A stretch of 64,000 nucleotides of DNA from JAEZHK01 sp040768845 (GTDB lineage Bacteria; Bacillota; Clostridia; Christensenellales; Aristaeellaceae), in NCBI GenBank assembly GCA_040768845.1, contig JAXGME010000002.1:248001-312000 (forward strand), written 5' to 3'. The notes under the pieces are model-generated. The model worked only from the letters and a program-made list of their open reading frames with translations, was not told the origin of the DNA and searched no databases. Of the stretch, positions 15,092 through 23,414 are shown one piece after another. Position 1 is the first letter of the stretch. Every line of letters begins with the position of its first letter. Made by a program: the position numbers and the translations under genes.

Positions 15092-16918
15092 TTACTTGCG
15101 CCCGTAGAGGGGCCCGAGAACCTGGCAGGCGCGGTAGTCGGCGCCCTCGCGGTCCTTGGTGCCGAAGGCGTTCCAGGTGCTGGGCCGGAAGATCTTGCCC
15201 TCCGGCACGTTGTGCATGTTGACCGGGATGCGCAGCATGGCGCACAGCGTGATCAGATCCGCGCCGATGTGGCCGTAGTTGAACGCGCCGTGGTTGGCGC
15301 CCCAGTTGTTCATGACGGAGTAGACGTCGGTAAAGGCATCGGTGCCGGTGAGCCTGGGCACAAACCAGGTGGTGGGCCAGGTGGGGTCGGTGCGCTCGTC
15401 CAGCGTCTTGTGGACGTGGGCGGGCAGCTCCACAGACCAGCCCTCGGCCAGCTGCAGCACCGGGCCCAGGCCGTCCACCAGGTTCAGCCGGACCATGGTC
15501 ATGGGCATGCCGCCCTTGGTGACCAGGTGGCTGGAATACCCGCCGCCGCGGAAGTAGCCCAGGTCCGCGTAGCAGAACTGGGTGGCGTCCAAACAGGCCG
15601 CCGCCTCCTCGGGCCTGATGTCCCACCAGGGTTTCATGGCGGGCTTGCCCTCGGCGTCCTTGCACTCGCCGCTGGCGTCCAGGCACACGGCGCCGGAGTT
15701 GATCAGGTGGATGACGCCGTCCTTGGCCGCGCCGTCGGGCTTCCAGCCGGTGACGCGCTCGATGGCGTCGGGGCTCCAGTAGGTGCGCACGTCGGCAAAG
15801 CCGGAGGCGGTGCAGGAGATCAGCTTGCCAAAGAGCATCGCCAGGCCGTTCAGGTGGTCGTTTTCGGTGGCCACCGGCATGGGCTCGCGGATGCCGTTCC
15901 AGTCAAAACTGGAGGACAGGATGGACTCCAGGAAGTCGCCGTTGGGGAAGTGGTCGTTCCACTGGCGCTGGCCCTGGAAGCCGGACAAAATGGCGTTGTG
16001 GCCCACGGCCTCTTCCTCAAAGCCCAGCTCGGCCAGCCGGGGGTTGCCAATCATCATGTCGCGGGCGATCATGGTCATCTTGATGTTGGTATCCAGCGCC
16101 CATTCCTTGTACTCGGCGGTGTGCTGCTCGGCGGGGGGGTTCTTGTCCCAGCCCAGGGTGACGTTTTCCTTGACCCACTTCTTGGCCTTTTCAAACTCGA
16201 CCGGGTCGTAGATGCCCTCCTCCCAGCGGCGGATAAACTCCGACGAGTCCACGGACTCGCTGCGCATGCCCAGCCACTTTTCAAGAAGCTCCGGGTTTAC
16301 GATGGAGCCCGCGATGCCCATCGAGGTGCCGCCCATGGACAGGTAGCTCTTGCCCCGCATGGAGGCCACCGCCAGGCCCGCCTTGGCAAAGCGCAGCAGC
16401 TTTTCGCCCACATCGGCGGGGATCTTGCCCGAGTCCTTGCCGTCCATCACGTCGTGGCCATAGATGCCAAAGGCCGGCACGCCCTTCTGGGCGTGGGCGG
16501 CCAGCACCGCCGCCAGGTACACCGCGCCGGGGCGCTCGGTGCCGTTGAAGCCCCAGACCGCCTTGGGCGTGAGGGGATCCATGTCCATCGTTTCGGAGCC
16601 GTAACACCAGCACGGCGTGACGGTGATCGACACACCCACGTTCTCGCGGGAGAACTTGTCCGCGCAGGCGGCGGCCTCGGCCACGCGGCCGATGGTGGTG
16701 TCCGCGATCACGCACTCCACCGGAAGGCCCGAGGGATGGCGCAGGTTCTTTGTCAGAAAGTCGGCGGCAGCCCGGGCAAGGGTCATGGTCTGCTCCTCCA
16801 GGCTTTCACGCACGCCGCGGCGGCGGCCGTCGATGCAGGGACGGATGCCGATTTTGGGCAGCGCGCCCACGTAGTGGTTGACCGGTTTGTTCATCGGAAA
16901 TGCGCTTGGATTGGCCAT
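15092..16918 (-). CDS. fucI: L-fucose isomerase
   Basis: Converts L-fucose to L-fuculose (also D-arabinose to D-ribulose), a Mn-dependent cytoplasmic enzyme. 608 residues, close to E. coli FucI (591). Diagnostic segments are LPKIGIRPCIDGRR near residue 20, GFQGQRQW and SSSFDWNGIREPMPVATEND (residues about 331-352), holding metal ligands, and the C-terminal histidine region GANHGAFNYGHIG. The start has AGGAGGTA 6 nt upstream. It has its own promoter but lies directly before the sugar ABC operon. Fuculokinase and aldolase genes are absent from the window, so the pathway is completed elsewhere or the substrate differs. Confidence 0.95.
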   Translation of the reverse strand: MANPSAFPMNKPVNHYVGALPKIGIRPCIDGRRRGVRESLEEQTMTLARAAADFLTKNLRHPSGLPVECVIADTTIGRVAEAAACADKFSRENVGVSITVTPCWCYGSETMDMDPLTPKAVWGFNGTERPGAVYLAAVLAAHAQKGVPAFGIYGHDVMDGKDSGKIPADVGEKLLRFAKAGLAVASMRGKSYLSMGGTSMGIAGSIVNPELLEKWLGMRSESVDSSEFIRRWEEGIYDPVEFEKAKKWVKENVTLGWDKNPPAEQHTAEYKEWALDTNIKMTMIARDMMIGNPRLAELGFEEEAVGHNAILSGFQGQRQWNDHFPNGDFLESILSSSFDWNGIREPMPVATENDHLNGLAMLFGKLISCTASGFADVRTYWSPDAIERVTGWKPDGAAKDGVIHLINSGAVCLDASGECKDAEGKPAMKPWWDIRPEEAAACLDATQFCYADLGYFRGGGYSSHLVTKGGMPMTMVRLNLVDGLGPVLQLAEGWSVELPAHVHKTLDERTDPTWPTTWFVPRLTGTDAFTDVYSVMNNWGANHGAFNYGHIGADLITLCAMLRIPVNMHNVPEGKIFRPSTWNAFGTKDREGADYRACQVLGPLYGRK

Positions 16919-16968
16919 AATTCTACCTCCTGAACGCGCGCCGTCGGCGCGTGAAATACACCGCTTCT

Positions 16969-16997
16969 ATTATATCCCAAAGCGGCTGTTTTCGCAA
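16969..16997 (-). promoter_or_regulatory. Promoter for fucI
   Basis: On the minus strand TTGCGA (16997-16992), 17 nt, TATAAT (16974-16969). The 50-nt leader contains a short hairpin (CGCGCC GAC GGCGCG) just before the Shine-Dalgarno. Confidence 0.8.
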
Positions 16998-17103
16998 TCG
17001 AATAATCTTAACCGAACCGTGTGGAATCATTGCCTTTCCGGCGCGGTCCGCGAACTTAACACAAAACGCGCAAGGGACTAAACATGTGTTCGGTTTTGCG
17101 CGC

Positions 17104-17132
17104 TTTACCGCACTTTTCGGCTATGGTATAAT
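17104..17132 (+). promoter_or_regulatory. Promoter for epimerase-uvrA operon
   Basis: TTTACC (17104-17109), 17 nt, TATAAT (17127-17132) with an upstream TG (extended -10). Divergent from the fucI promoter; the 246-nt intergenic region holds both. Confidence 0.75.
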
Positions 17133-17164
17133 GGCATGGCCCAGGGTGAAAGGGAGGGACGCAC

Positions 17165-18136
17165 ATGCGGGTACTGGTCACCGGCGGCGCGGGCTTCATC
17201 GGTTCGCACGTGTCGGAGGCGCTGCTCCGGCGCGGTGAGCGCGTGCTGGCGCTGGACAGCTTTACCGATTTTTACGATCCGATGCTCAAGCGGCAAAACG
17301 TCAAAGGCCTGTACCGCGCCTTTCCGGACGGGCGCTTCGCGGTGTGCGAGGCGGACATCCGGGACGGCGAATCGCTCCGCCTGGCATTTGAATCCTTCCG
17401 GCCCGATGCGGTGATCCACCTGGCGGCCTGCGCCGGGGTGCGCCCGTCCATCGAACGCCCGGAGGAATATTTTGACGTAAACCTGATGGGCACCGTGCGG
17501 CTGATGGAGGCCATGGCGTCCGCGGGCGCGAAGCGGCTGGTGTTCGCGTCCTCCTCGTCGGTCTACGGGAACAACGAAAAGGTGCCCTTTTCCGAGGCCG
17601 ACCCGGTGGACCACCCGATTTCGCCCTACGCCGCCACCAAGAAGGCGGGGGAACTGGCGGTGCATACGTGGCACCACCTGAAGGGGCTGCAATGCGCTTG
17701 CCTTCGCTTTTTCACCGTTTACGGCCCCAGGCAGCGGCCGGATCTGGCCATCACGAAGTTTGCCAGCCGGATGCTGGACGGCGCCCCCATCCCCGTCTAC
17801 GGTGACGGCACCACCCGCAGGGACTACACCTACATCGACGACATCGTGGACGGCGTTTTGCGCGCGCTGGACTGGACGGACGCGCCGGGGCGCTTTGGCG
17901 TATTCAACCTGGGCGAGAGCCGCACCGTCTCCCTTTCGGAGATGATCGAAGCCCTCGAGGGCGCGCTGGGCATGAAGGCGCAGATCGAGCGCCTGCCCCC
18001 CCAGCCGGGAGACGTGGCGCGCACCTGGGCGGACATCTCGCTGGCCCGCGAGGTGCTGGGCTACCGCCCCTTCACCCCCTTTGACGAGGGCATCGAAAAG
18101 TTTATCCGCTGGCTCAAAGCCCAGCGAACCGGATAA
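17165..18136 (+). CDS. NAD-dependent nucleotide-sugar epimerase (GalE/UDP-glucuronate epimerase-like)
   Basis: Extended short-chain dehydrogenase acting on a nucleotide sugar, 323 residues. The Rossmann motif GGAGFIGSH starts near residue 7. The catalytic Ser/Thr region is FASSSSVYG, and the Y155-x3-K159 pair is in YAATK. The C-terminal YTYIDDIV and PGDVARTWAD motifs resemble UDP-glucuronate 4-epimerases (CapI-like) more than GalE. It probably feeds surface polysaccharide synthesis; the exact sugar is uncertain. SD AGGGAGGGAC lies just upstream. Only 15 nt separate it from uvrA, so the genes are likely co-transcribed although functionally unrelated. Confidence 0.85.
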   Translation: MRVLVTGGAGFIGSHVSEALLRRGERVLALDSFTDFYDPMLKRQNVKGLYRAFPDGRFAVCEADIRDGESLRLAFESFRPDAVIHLAACAGVRPSIERPEEYFDVNLMGTVRLMEAMASAGAKRLVFASSSSVYGNNEKVPFSEADPVDHPISPYAATKKAGELAVHTWHHLKGLQCACLRFFTVYGPRQRPDLAITKFASRMLDGAPIPVYGDGTTRRDYTYIDDIVDGVLRALDWTDAPGRFGVFNLGESRTVSLSEMIEALEGALGMKAQIERLPPQPGDVARTWADISLAREVLGYRPFTPFDEGIEKFIRWLKAQRTG

Positions 18137-18151
18137 GGCAGGGAACGATCT

Positions 18152-20989
18152 TTGAAAGACATCATCATCCGCGGCGCGCGCGAGCACAACCTGAAGAACA
18201 TCGACCTCATCCTGCCCCGGGACAAGCTGATCGTGCTGACGGGGCTTTCGGGCAGCGGTAAGTCGTCGCTGGCCTTTGACACCATTTACGCGGAGGGGCA
18301 GCGGCGCTACGTGGAATCGCTGTCCGCCTACGCGCGCCAATTTCTGGGCCAGATGGAAAAGCCGGACGTGGACTCCATCGAGGGCCTCTCCCCCGCCATC
18401 GCCATCGACCAGAAGACCACCAGCAAAAACCCCCGGTCCACGGTGGGTACCGTCACCGAGGTGCACGACTACCTGCGCCTTCTGTACGCCCGCGCCGGCA
18501 TCCCCCACTGCCCGAACTGCGGCAAGGAGATTCAGCAGCAGACCATCGACCAGGTGGTGGATCAGGTGCTGGCGCTGCCGGAGGGCGCGCGCATCCAGAT
18601 TCTGGCGCCGATGGTGCGTGGGCGCAAGGGCGAATACGCCAAGCTGATGGAGGACATGACCCGCCAGGGCTTTGTGCGCGTGCGCCTCGACGGCGAGGTC
18701 TACCCGCTGGGCGAGACGCCGCCGCTGGAAAAGAACAAAAAGCACACCGTCGAAATCGTGGTGGACCGGCTGATCGTCCGCCCGGACATCCAGAAGCGGC
18801 TGACGGATTCGCTGGAAACCGCCATGCACCTGGCGGGCGGGCTGGCGGTGGTTTCCGTGATCGACGGCGAGGACATGCTGTTCTCCCAGAACTACGCCTG
18901 CCCGGACTGCAACCTCTCCATCGAGGAACTCACGCCCCGGATGTTCTCCTTCAACAACCCCTATGGCGCCTGCCCCACCTGCTCGGGGCTGGGCACGCTG
19001 CTCAAGGTGGACCCCTCCATCGTAGTGTCGGACCCCCGCAAGAGCCTCCGCGAGGGCGCGATCCGCGTCAGCGGCTGGAATTCCTCCGACGAGGGCGGCG
19101 GCATGGCCAGGATGTACCTGGAGGCGCTTGCCCGCCACTACGGCTTTTCGCTGGACACGCCGGTGGGCGACCTGCCCGCGGGCGCGATGGACAAGGTGCT
19201 CTACGGCACCAGCGGCGAAAAGATCCGCGTCGAATACGAGCGGGAGCACGGCTCCGGCACATTCAATGCGCCCTTCGAGGGCATCATCACCAACCTCGAG
19301 CGCCGCTACCGCGAAACCTCCTCCGAGGGCATGAAGGAGGACCTGGAGAGCTACATGGCCAACACCCCCTGCCCGGACTGCCACGGCCGGCGGCTCAAGC
19401 GGGAGGCCCTCGCCGTCACGGTGGGCGACCGGTCCATTGCGGACGTCAGCGCCATGTCCGTGGCGGACGCCCGAAGCTTCTTCCACGCGCTGACGCTGGA
19501 CGAAAAGCGGGCCATGATCGCGCGCCAGGTGCTGAAGGAGGTGGATGCCCGGCTGGGCTTCCTCGTGGACGTGGGGCTGGATTACCTGACCCTCGCCCGC
19601 GCCGCGGGCACGCTGTCCGGCGGCGAGGCCCAGCGCATCCGCCTGGCCACGCAGATCGGCTCCAGCCTGGTGGGGGTACTGTACATCCTGGACGAGCCCT
19701 CGATCGGCCTGCACCAGCGGGACAACCGCAAGCTGCTCACCACCCTCAAGCACCTCCGGGACCTGGGCAACACCCTCGTGGTGGTGGAGCACGACGAGGA
19801 GACCATGCTCGAGGCCGACCACATCGTGGACATCGGCCCCGGCGCCGGCGCCCACGGCGGCTACGTGGTGGCCGAGGGCACCGCCCAGGAGATCATGGCC
19901 AACCCCGCCTCCGTCACCGGGCAGTACCTGTCCGGCCGGCGGCGCGTGCCGCTGCCCGCCGTCCGGCGCGCGCCCACGGGCTGGATCACCGTGCGCGGCG
20001 CCCGCGCCAACAACCTGAAGGACATCACCGTGGACATCCCGCTGGGCGTCATCACCTGCGTGACGGGCGTATCCGGCAGCGGCAAGTCCTCGCTGGTCAA
20101 CGAAATCCTTTTCAAGGCGCTCTCCCGCACCCTCAACCGCGCGCGCACCCGGCCGGGCGACCACGACGGGATCGATGGCGCCGAACAGCTGGACAAGATC
20201 ATCGCCATCGACCAGTCCCCCATCGGCCGCACGCCGCGCTCCAACCCCGCCACCTACACCGGCGTGTTCGACCTGATCCGCGAGGTGTTTGCCGCCACGC
20301 CGGACGCGAAGGCCAGGGGCTACAAGGCCAACCGGTTCAGCTTCAACGTCAAAGGCGGGCGGTGCGAGGCCTGCTCGGGCGACGGCATCCTCAAAATTGA
20401 GATGCACTTTCTGCCGGACGTGTACGTGCCCTGCGACGTGTGCAAGGGCCATCGCTACAACCGGGAAACGCTGGAGGTGCGCTACAAGGGCAAGAGCATC
20501 TTCGACGTGCTGGACATGACGAGCGAGGAGGCGCTGGCGTTCTTCGGGCCCCTGCCCCGGATCGCCGGCAAGATCCGGACCATGGTGGACGTGGGCCTCG
20601 GCTACGTCAAGCTGGGCCAGCCCTCCACCACCCTCTCCGGCGGTGAGGCCCAGCGCATCAAGCTGGCCACGGAGCTCTCCCGCCGCGCCACCGGCCGCAC
20701 GATCTACGTGCTGGACGAGCCCACCACCGGCCTTCACGTGGCCGATGTGGAAAAGCTGGACGAAGTGCTGCAAAAGCTGGCGGACGCGGGGAACACCTTG
20801 GTGGTCATCGAGCACAACCTGGATGTGATCAAGACCGCCGACTACATCGTCGATCTGGGGCCGGAGGGCGGCGCGCGGGGCGGCACCATCGTGGCCACCG
20901 GCACGCCGGAGGCGGTGGCGGAAAACCCCGCCAGCTTCACCGGCCAGTACCTGAAGCGGGTGTTTGAAACCGAGGGCATGGCGCCGTGA
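18152..20989 (+). CDS. uvrA: Excinuclease ABC subunit UvrA
   Basis: Damage-recognition ATPase of nucleotide excision repair, 945 residues, the normal length. Two ABC ATPase halves are seen, with GLSGSGKSSLAFDTIYAEGQ near residue 32 and GVSGSGKSSLVNEIL near residue 640. Two ABC signatures (LSGGEAQRIRLATQIG, LSGGEAQRIKLATEL) are present. Zinc modules use C-x2-C pairs in YACPDCN/ACPTCSG and GRCEACSGDG/PCDVCKGH. The start is TTG at 18152; the sequence MKDIIIRGAREHNLKN is the usual UvrA N-terminus. The stop overlaps the next gene (GTGA). uvrB and uvrC are not in the window. Confidence 0.97.
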   Translation: MKDIIIRGAREHNLKNIDLILPRDKLIVLTGLSGSGKSSLAFDTIYAEGQRRYVESLSAYARQFLGQMEKPDVDSIEGLSPAIAIDQKTTSKNPRSTVGTVTEVHDYLRLLYARAGIPHCPNCGKEIQQQTIDQVVDQVLALPEGARIQILAPMVRGRKGEYAKLMEDMTRQGFVRVRLDGEVYPLGETPPLEKNKKHTVEIVVDRLIVRPDIQKRLTDSLETAMHLAGGLAVVSVIDGEDMLFSQNYACPDCNLSIEELTPRMFSFNNPYGACPTCSGLGTLLKVDPSIVVSDPRKSLREGAIRVSGWNSSDEGGGMARMYLEALARHYGFSLDTPVGDLPAGAMDKVLYGTSGEKIRVEYEREHGSGTFNAPFEGIITNLERRYRETSSEGMKEDLESYMANTPCPDCHGRRLKREALAVTVGDRSIADVSAMSVADARSFFHALTLDEKRAMIARQVLKEVDARLGFLVDVGLDYLTLARAAGTLSGGEAQRIRLATQIGSSLVGVLYILDEPSIGLHQRDNRKLLTTLKHLRDLGNTLVVVEHDEETMLEADHIVDIGPGAGAHGGYVVAEGTAQEIMANPASVTGQYLSGRRRVPLPAVRRAPTGWITVRGARANNLKDITVDIPLGVITCVTGVSGSGKSSLVNEILFKALSRTLNRARTRPGDHDGIDGAEQLDKIIAIDQSPIGRTPRSNPATYTGVFDLIREVFAATPDAKARGYKANRFSFNVKGGRCEACSGDGILKIEMHFLPDVYVPCDVCKGHRYNRETLEVRYKGKSIFDVLDMTSEEALAFFGPLPRIAGKIRTMVDVGLGYVKLGQPSTTLSGGEAQRIKLATELSRRATGRTIYVLDEPTTGLHVADVEKLDEVLQKLADAGNTLVVIEHNLDVIKTADYIVDLGPEGGARGGTIVATGTPEAVAENPASFTGQYLKRVFETEGMAP

Positions 20990-21594
20990 ACAGAGCCATG
21001 TACCTTTCGGGCCTGCGCGTGCCCTCCGCGTGGGTTCCTCCCGGAGCGGTCCTTTCCGCCTCTGCGGCGGAGGGCGCGTACGTCGCGCTGACGCGCACGG
21101 CGGGCCCCGCGCCCGAGGGCTGGATCACCGTCCCCCGGGGCTACGCGCGGCCGCCGGCGGCGGAGCCGGAGGAACTGGTCCCCCTCACCGCCGCGCACCA
21201 TCCCGCCATGCGGGGGCTGTACGGCCTCTTTGCCGGGCGGTTTGACGGCATGGCCGCCCGGGAGGACCCGGAGGAGTGGGCGCGGCGGCTGGCCGCGCTT
21301 CCCCGCCCGCTGGGGCTCTTTTCCGGCGATCGGCTGCTGATCTGGCTGGCCGAGGCGGGGGGCGATCTCCTTGAGCTCTCCGCCGCGCCAGACGCCCTTT
21401 TGCGCATCCCCGGCGCGCTGGCGGCGGCGAAGGTGCGGCGCGCGCCCGCGCCCCTTCTGGGCGTCCCGGCGGAGGAATGGGACGGGGCGCTTAAGGCCCG
21501 GCTGCTGCGGCCGATTCCGCCGGCCTGCGGTGGGATCGCCACGGCGGAGGCGCTCGCCCGCGCCCTTCATCGCGCGGTGCGGTGGGATTTATGA
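20986..21594 (+). CDS. Unrecognised protein, possibly a degenerate acetyltransferase
   Basis: About 200 residues, rich in Ala, Pro and Arg. It starts at GTG 20986, overlapping the uvrA stop, or at ATG 20998. The text MYLSGLRVPSAW followed later by RGYARPP and EWARRLAALPRPLGLFSGDR is reminiscent of Eis-like GNAT acetyltransferases with part of the CoA-binding region missing. This is only a weak resemblance. No signal peptide or membrane segment is seen. The tight coupling to uvrA and 22-nt distance to bioY suggest it is expressed, but its function is unknown. Confidence 0.5.
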   Translation: MNRAMYLSGLRVPSAWVPPGAVLSASAAEGAYVALTRTAGPAPEGWITVPRGYARPPAAEPEELVPLTAAHHPAMRGLYGLFAGRFDGMAAREDPEEWARRLAALPRPLGLFSGDRLLIWLAEAGGDLLELSAAPDALLRIPGALAAAKVRRAPAPLLGVPAEEWDGALKARLLRPIPPACGGIATAEALARALHRAVRWDL

Positions 21595-21616
21595 TATTAC
21601 GGAGGGAGCCAACGGC

Positions 21617-22165
21617 ATGAAAAAACTGACGCTCAAAGGCATGATTCTCGCGGCGATTTTCGCCGCGCTGACGGGCATCCTCACACAGATCCAGTTTCAG
21701 GTGCCGCTGTCGCCGGTGCCCATCAACCTGGCGCTGTTTTCGGTATACATGGCGGGCGCGCTGCTGGGGCCCCGCTACGGCACGCTGTCGATGGCGGTGT
21801 ACGTGCTGCTGGGCGCGGTGGGCCTGCCGGTGTTTTCCAATTTTACCGGCGGCCTGCACAAGCTGATCGGGCCCACCGGCGGCTACATCGCGGGCTACGT
21901 GGTCACGGCGCTTTTGGTGGGCCTTCTCAGCCGCAGATGGAACTTCCACTTTGTGATGCTGTCGGCGGCGATGCTGCTCGGCCTTGCGGCCTGCTACACG
22001 CTGGGCACCGCCTGGTTCATGTTCACCACGAAGAACACCCTCGCCGCCAGCCTGGGCATGTGCGTGATCCCCTTCCTGCCGGGTGACGCCGTCAAGATCA
22101 TCGCCGCGGCGCTCCTGGCGGGGCGGCTCCGCGCGCCCCTCAGGGCCGGCGGCTGGGCGGAATGA
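21617..22165 (+). CDS. bioY: Biotin transporter BioY
   Basis: Substrate-binding S component of an ECF-type biotin importer, 182 residues with about six membrane helices. Typical BioY text includes VPLSPVPINLALFSVYMAGALLG (split across residues 28-50) and GLPVFSNFTGGLHKLIGPTGGYIAGYV. The ATG at 21617 follows GGAGGGAGCC by 6 nt. No ecfA/ecfT genes are adjacent, so it would use a shared ECF module or act alone. I found no BirA-type operator (TTGT-AAC inverted repeat) before it. It is the last gene of the epimerase-uvrA run and is followed by a hairpin. Confidence 0.92.
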   Translation: MKKLTLKGMILAAIFAALTGILTQIQFQVPLSPVPINLALFSVYMAGALLGPRYGTLSMAVYVLLGAVGLPVFSNFTGGLHKLIGPTGGYIAGYVVTALLVGLLSRRWNFHFVMLSAAMLLGLAACYTLGTAWFMFTTKNTLAASLGMCVIPFLPGDAVKIIAAALLAGRLRAPLRAGGWAE

Positions 22166-22176
22166 CGGCCACGCGA

Positions 22177-22215
22177 AAAGGGGAAGGCGAAGAGGAAGGC
22201 GAAGCCTTCCCCTTT
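22177..22215. terminator. Bidirectional terminator between bioY and azlD
   Basis: A perfect 12-bp stem (AAAGGGGAAGGC/GCCTTCCCCTTT) with a 15-nt purine-rich loop that repeats part of the stem. The A/T ends give short U-runs on both strands, serving the two convergent genes. Confidence 0.7.
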
Positions 22216-22217
22216 AT

Positions 22218-22526
22218 TCAGCACAGGATGAATTCGACGGCCAGCACTACCGCGCAGGAAACCATCGACACGGCAAAGAGGCTCTTCCCCCGCCACGCGA
22301 GAATCCCGCCCGCCGCCAACGCCGCCGCGCCGGCGACCGGGGTCTGGGTGGCGTCCAGGATGGCCGGAAAGGTCATCGCCGCCAGCGTCACATAGGGCAC
22401 ATAGTAAAGGAAGGAGCGGACGTACCGGTTTTTGATCTCCCGGCGGATCAGGGTCAGCGGCAGCACGCGGATCAGGTAGGTCACCGCAGCCATCAGAAAA
22501 ATGCTCAAATAGACGTCATGTCGCAT
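22218..22526 (-). CDS. azlD: AzlD-type branched-chain amino acid exporter subunit
   Basis: Small membrane protein, 102 residues with about four helices, belonging to the AzlD/YgaH family. It works with AzlC to export branched-chain amino acids (and the azaleucine analogue in Bacillus). The pattern TYLIRVLPLTLIRREIKNRYVRSFLYYVP splits into a helix and the conserved R..R..P loop. It overlaps the end of azlC by 11 nt, so translation is coupled. It ends at the shared hairpin with bioY. Confidence 0.88.
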   Translation of the reverse strand: MRHDVYLSIFLMAAVTYLIRVLPLTLIRREIKNRYVRSFLYYVPYVTLAAMTFPAILDATQTPVAGAAALAAGGILAWRGKSLFAVSMVSCAVVLAVEFILC

Positions 22527-23235
22527 CGCGCTTCGCCTCCCTCACCGGAAAAAGCGCCGCCGCGCCGCCGGAAACCAGCACCGTGAGCAGGATGATCCGG
22601 ACCCCAGGTGACAAAAACTGAAAGACCGCAAGCTTTGTCAGCGCGTAGCTCAGCGCCATCGAAAGCGCGATCAGCGCCGCCAGCAGCCGGTCCCGCCGGG
22701 CGGGCGGCACGATGACCGCGATAAACATGCCGTAGAGCGCCACGCTGAGGGCGCTGACGATGCGAAGAGGCAGCACGTTGCCCATCACCACACCCATTAG
22801 CGTGCCCAGCGACCAGCCCGGGATGGCCACGGCCATCGCGCCGAAGGGATACCAGGGGCTGAGCCGCCCCTCCACCGCGATGGAAATGCCAAAGATCTCG
22901 TCCGTCACGTCGTAGCCGATGATCAGCCGGTGAAGAAGCGGCGTCTTCGGGTCCAGCTTCTGACTGAGGGCGCAGGACATCAGAAGGTACCGGGCGTTGG
23001 CCACCGCCTCCATCAGCGCGATTTCAAAATAGCCGGCCCCTGCGGCGATCAGCGTGAAACCCACGTACTCGCCGGCGGAAGCGTTCAGCGTCAGGCTGGC
23101 CAGTGTGGCCTCGAGGGCGGTAAAGCCCGCGTTCCGGGCGGTAATCCCCAGCGTAAAGGCGACGGCCAGGTACCCCAGCGCGATCGGAAGGCCGTCCCTG
23201 ACCCCCTTGAAAAACCAGGCGCTCCTCGATTGCAT
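22516..23235 (-). CDS. azlC: AzlC-type branched-chain amino acid exporter subunit
   Basis: Large subunit of the AzlCD exporter, 239 residues with several membrane helices. Family features are GVRDGLPIALGYLAVAFTLG near the N-terminus, ASAGEYVGF, and EIALMEAVANARYLLMSCALS. The ATG at 23235 (MQSRSAW) was preferred because AAGGGTG lies about 12 nt upstream; the longer reading (MAEGIKG) lacks a site. The leader upstream holds a 7-bp GC hairpin (GCCGGGG/CCCCGGC). No Lrp-type regulator (AzlB) is nearby, and I see no T-box. Confidence 0.9.
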   Translation of the reverse strand: MQSRSAWFFKGVRDGLPIALGYLAVAFTLGITARNAGFTALEATLASLTLNASAGEYVGFTLIAAGAGYFEIALMEAVANARYLLMSCALSQKLDPKTPLLHRLIIGYDVTDEIFGISIAVEGRLSPWYPFGAMAVAIPGWSLGTLMGVVMGNVLPLRIVSALSVALYGMFIAVIVPPARRDRLLAALIALSMALSYALTKLAVFQFLSPGVRIILLTVLVSGGAAALFPVREAKRDAT

Positions 23236-23361
23236 GATATCACAACACCCTTTTATCCCTTCGGCCATGGTGCCGGGGGCGCGCCCCGGCAATGCCCGCG
23301 TTGGTATTTTGCCTAAAGCTTCCGCGCCGCGCCTGTGCAAGCGCACATCCCGCGGGCGCGC

Positions 23362-23396
23362 AAAAGGCGCTTCCCGGCCCGCGCCGGAAAGCGCCT
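23362..23396 (-). terminator. Rho-independent terminator after the E2-like gene
   Basis: On the minus strand a 14-bp stem with one wobble pair (AGGCGCTT-T-CCGGC and its complement) and a 4-nt loop, followed by TTTT. Confidence 0.8.
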
Positions 23397-23414
23397 CGGG
23401 TCTGTGGATTTGAT

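Noticed and set aside
17060..17073. 14-nt sequence CACAAAACGCGCAA shared with the pfp promoter region (62202-62215)
   Set aside because: Several shared 14-mers are expected by chance in 64 kb; the two sites are not in equivalent promoter positions.
17105..20815. A very long open frame antisense to the epimerase and uvrA
   Set aside because: His/Gly/Val-rich translation typical of the antisense of GC-rich genes; uvrA on the other strand is certain.
20986..21594. Confident assignment of the post-uvrA gene as an Eis-like acetyltransferase
   Set aside because: Only short, low-complexity similarities support this; key CoA-binding residues are not visible.
21595..21616. BirA-type operator before bioY
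   Set aside because: The gap is only 22 nt and no TTGTAAC-like inverted repeat is seen.
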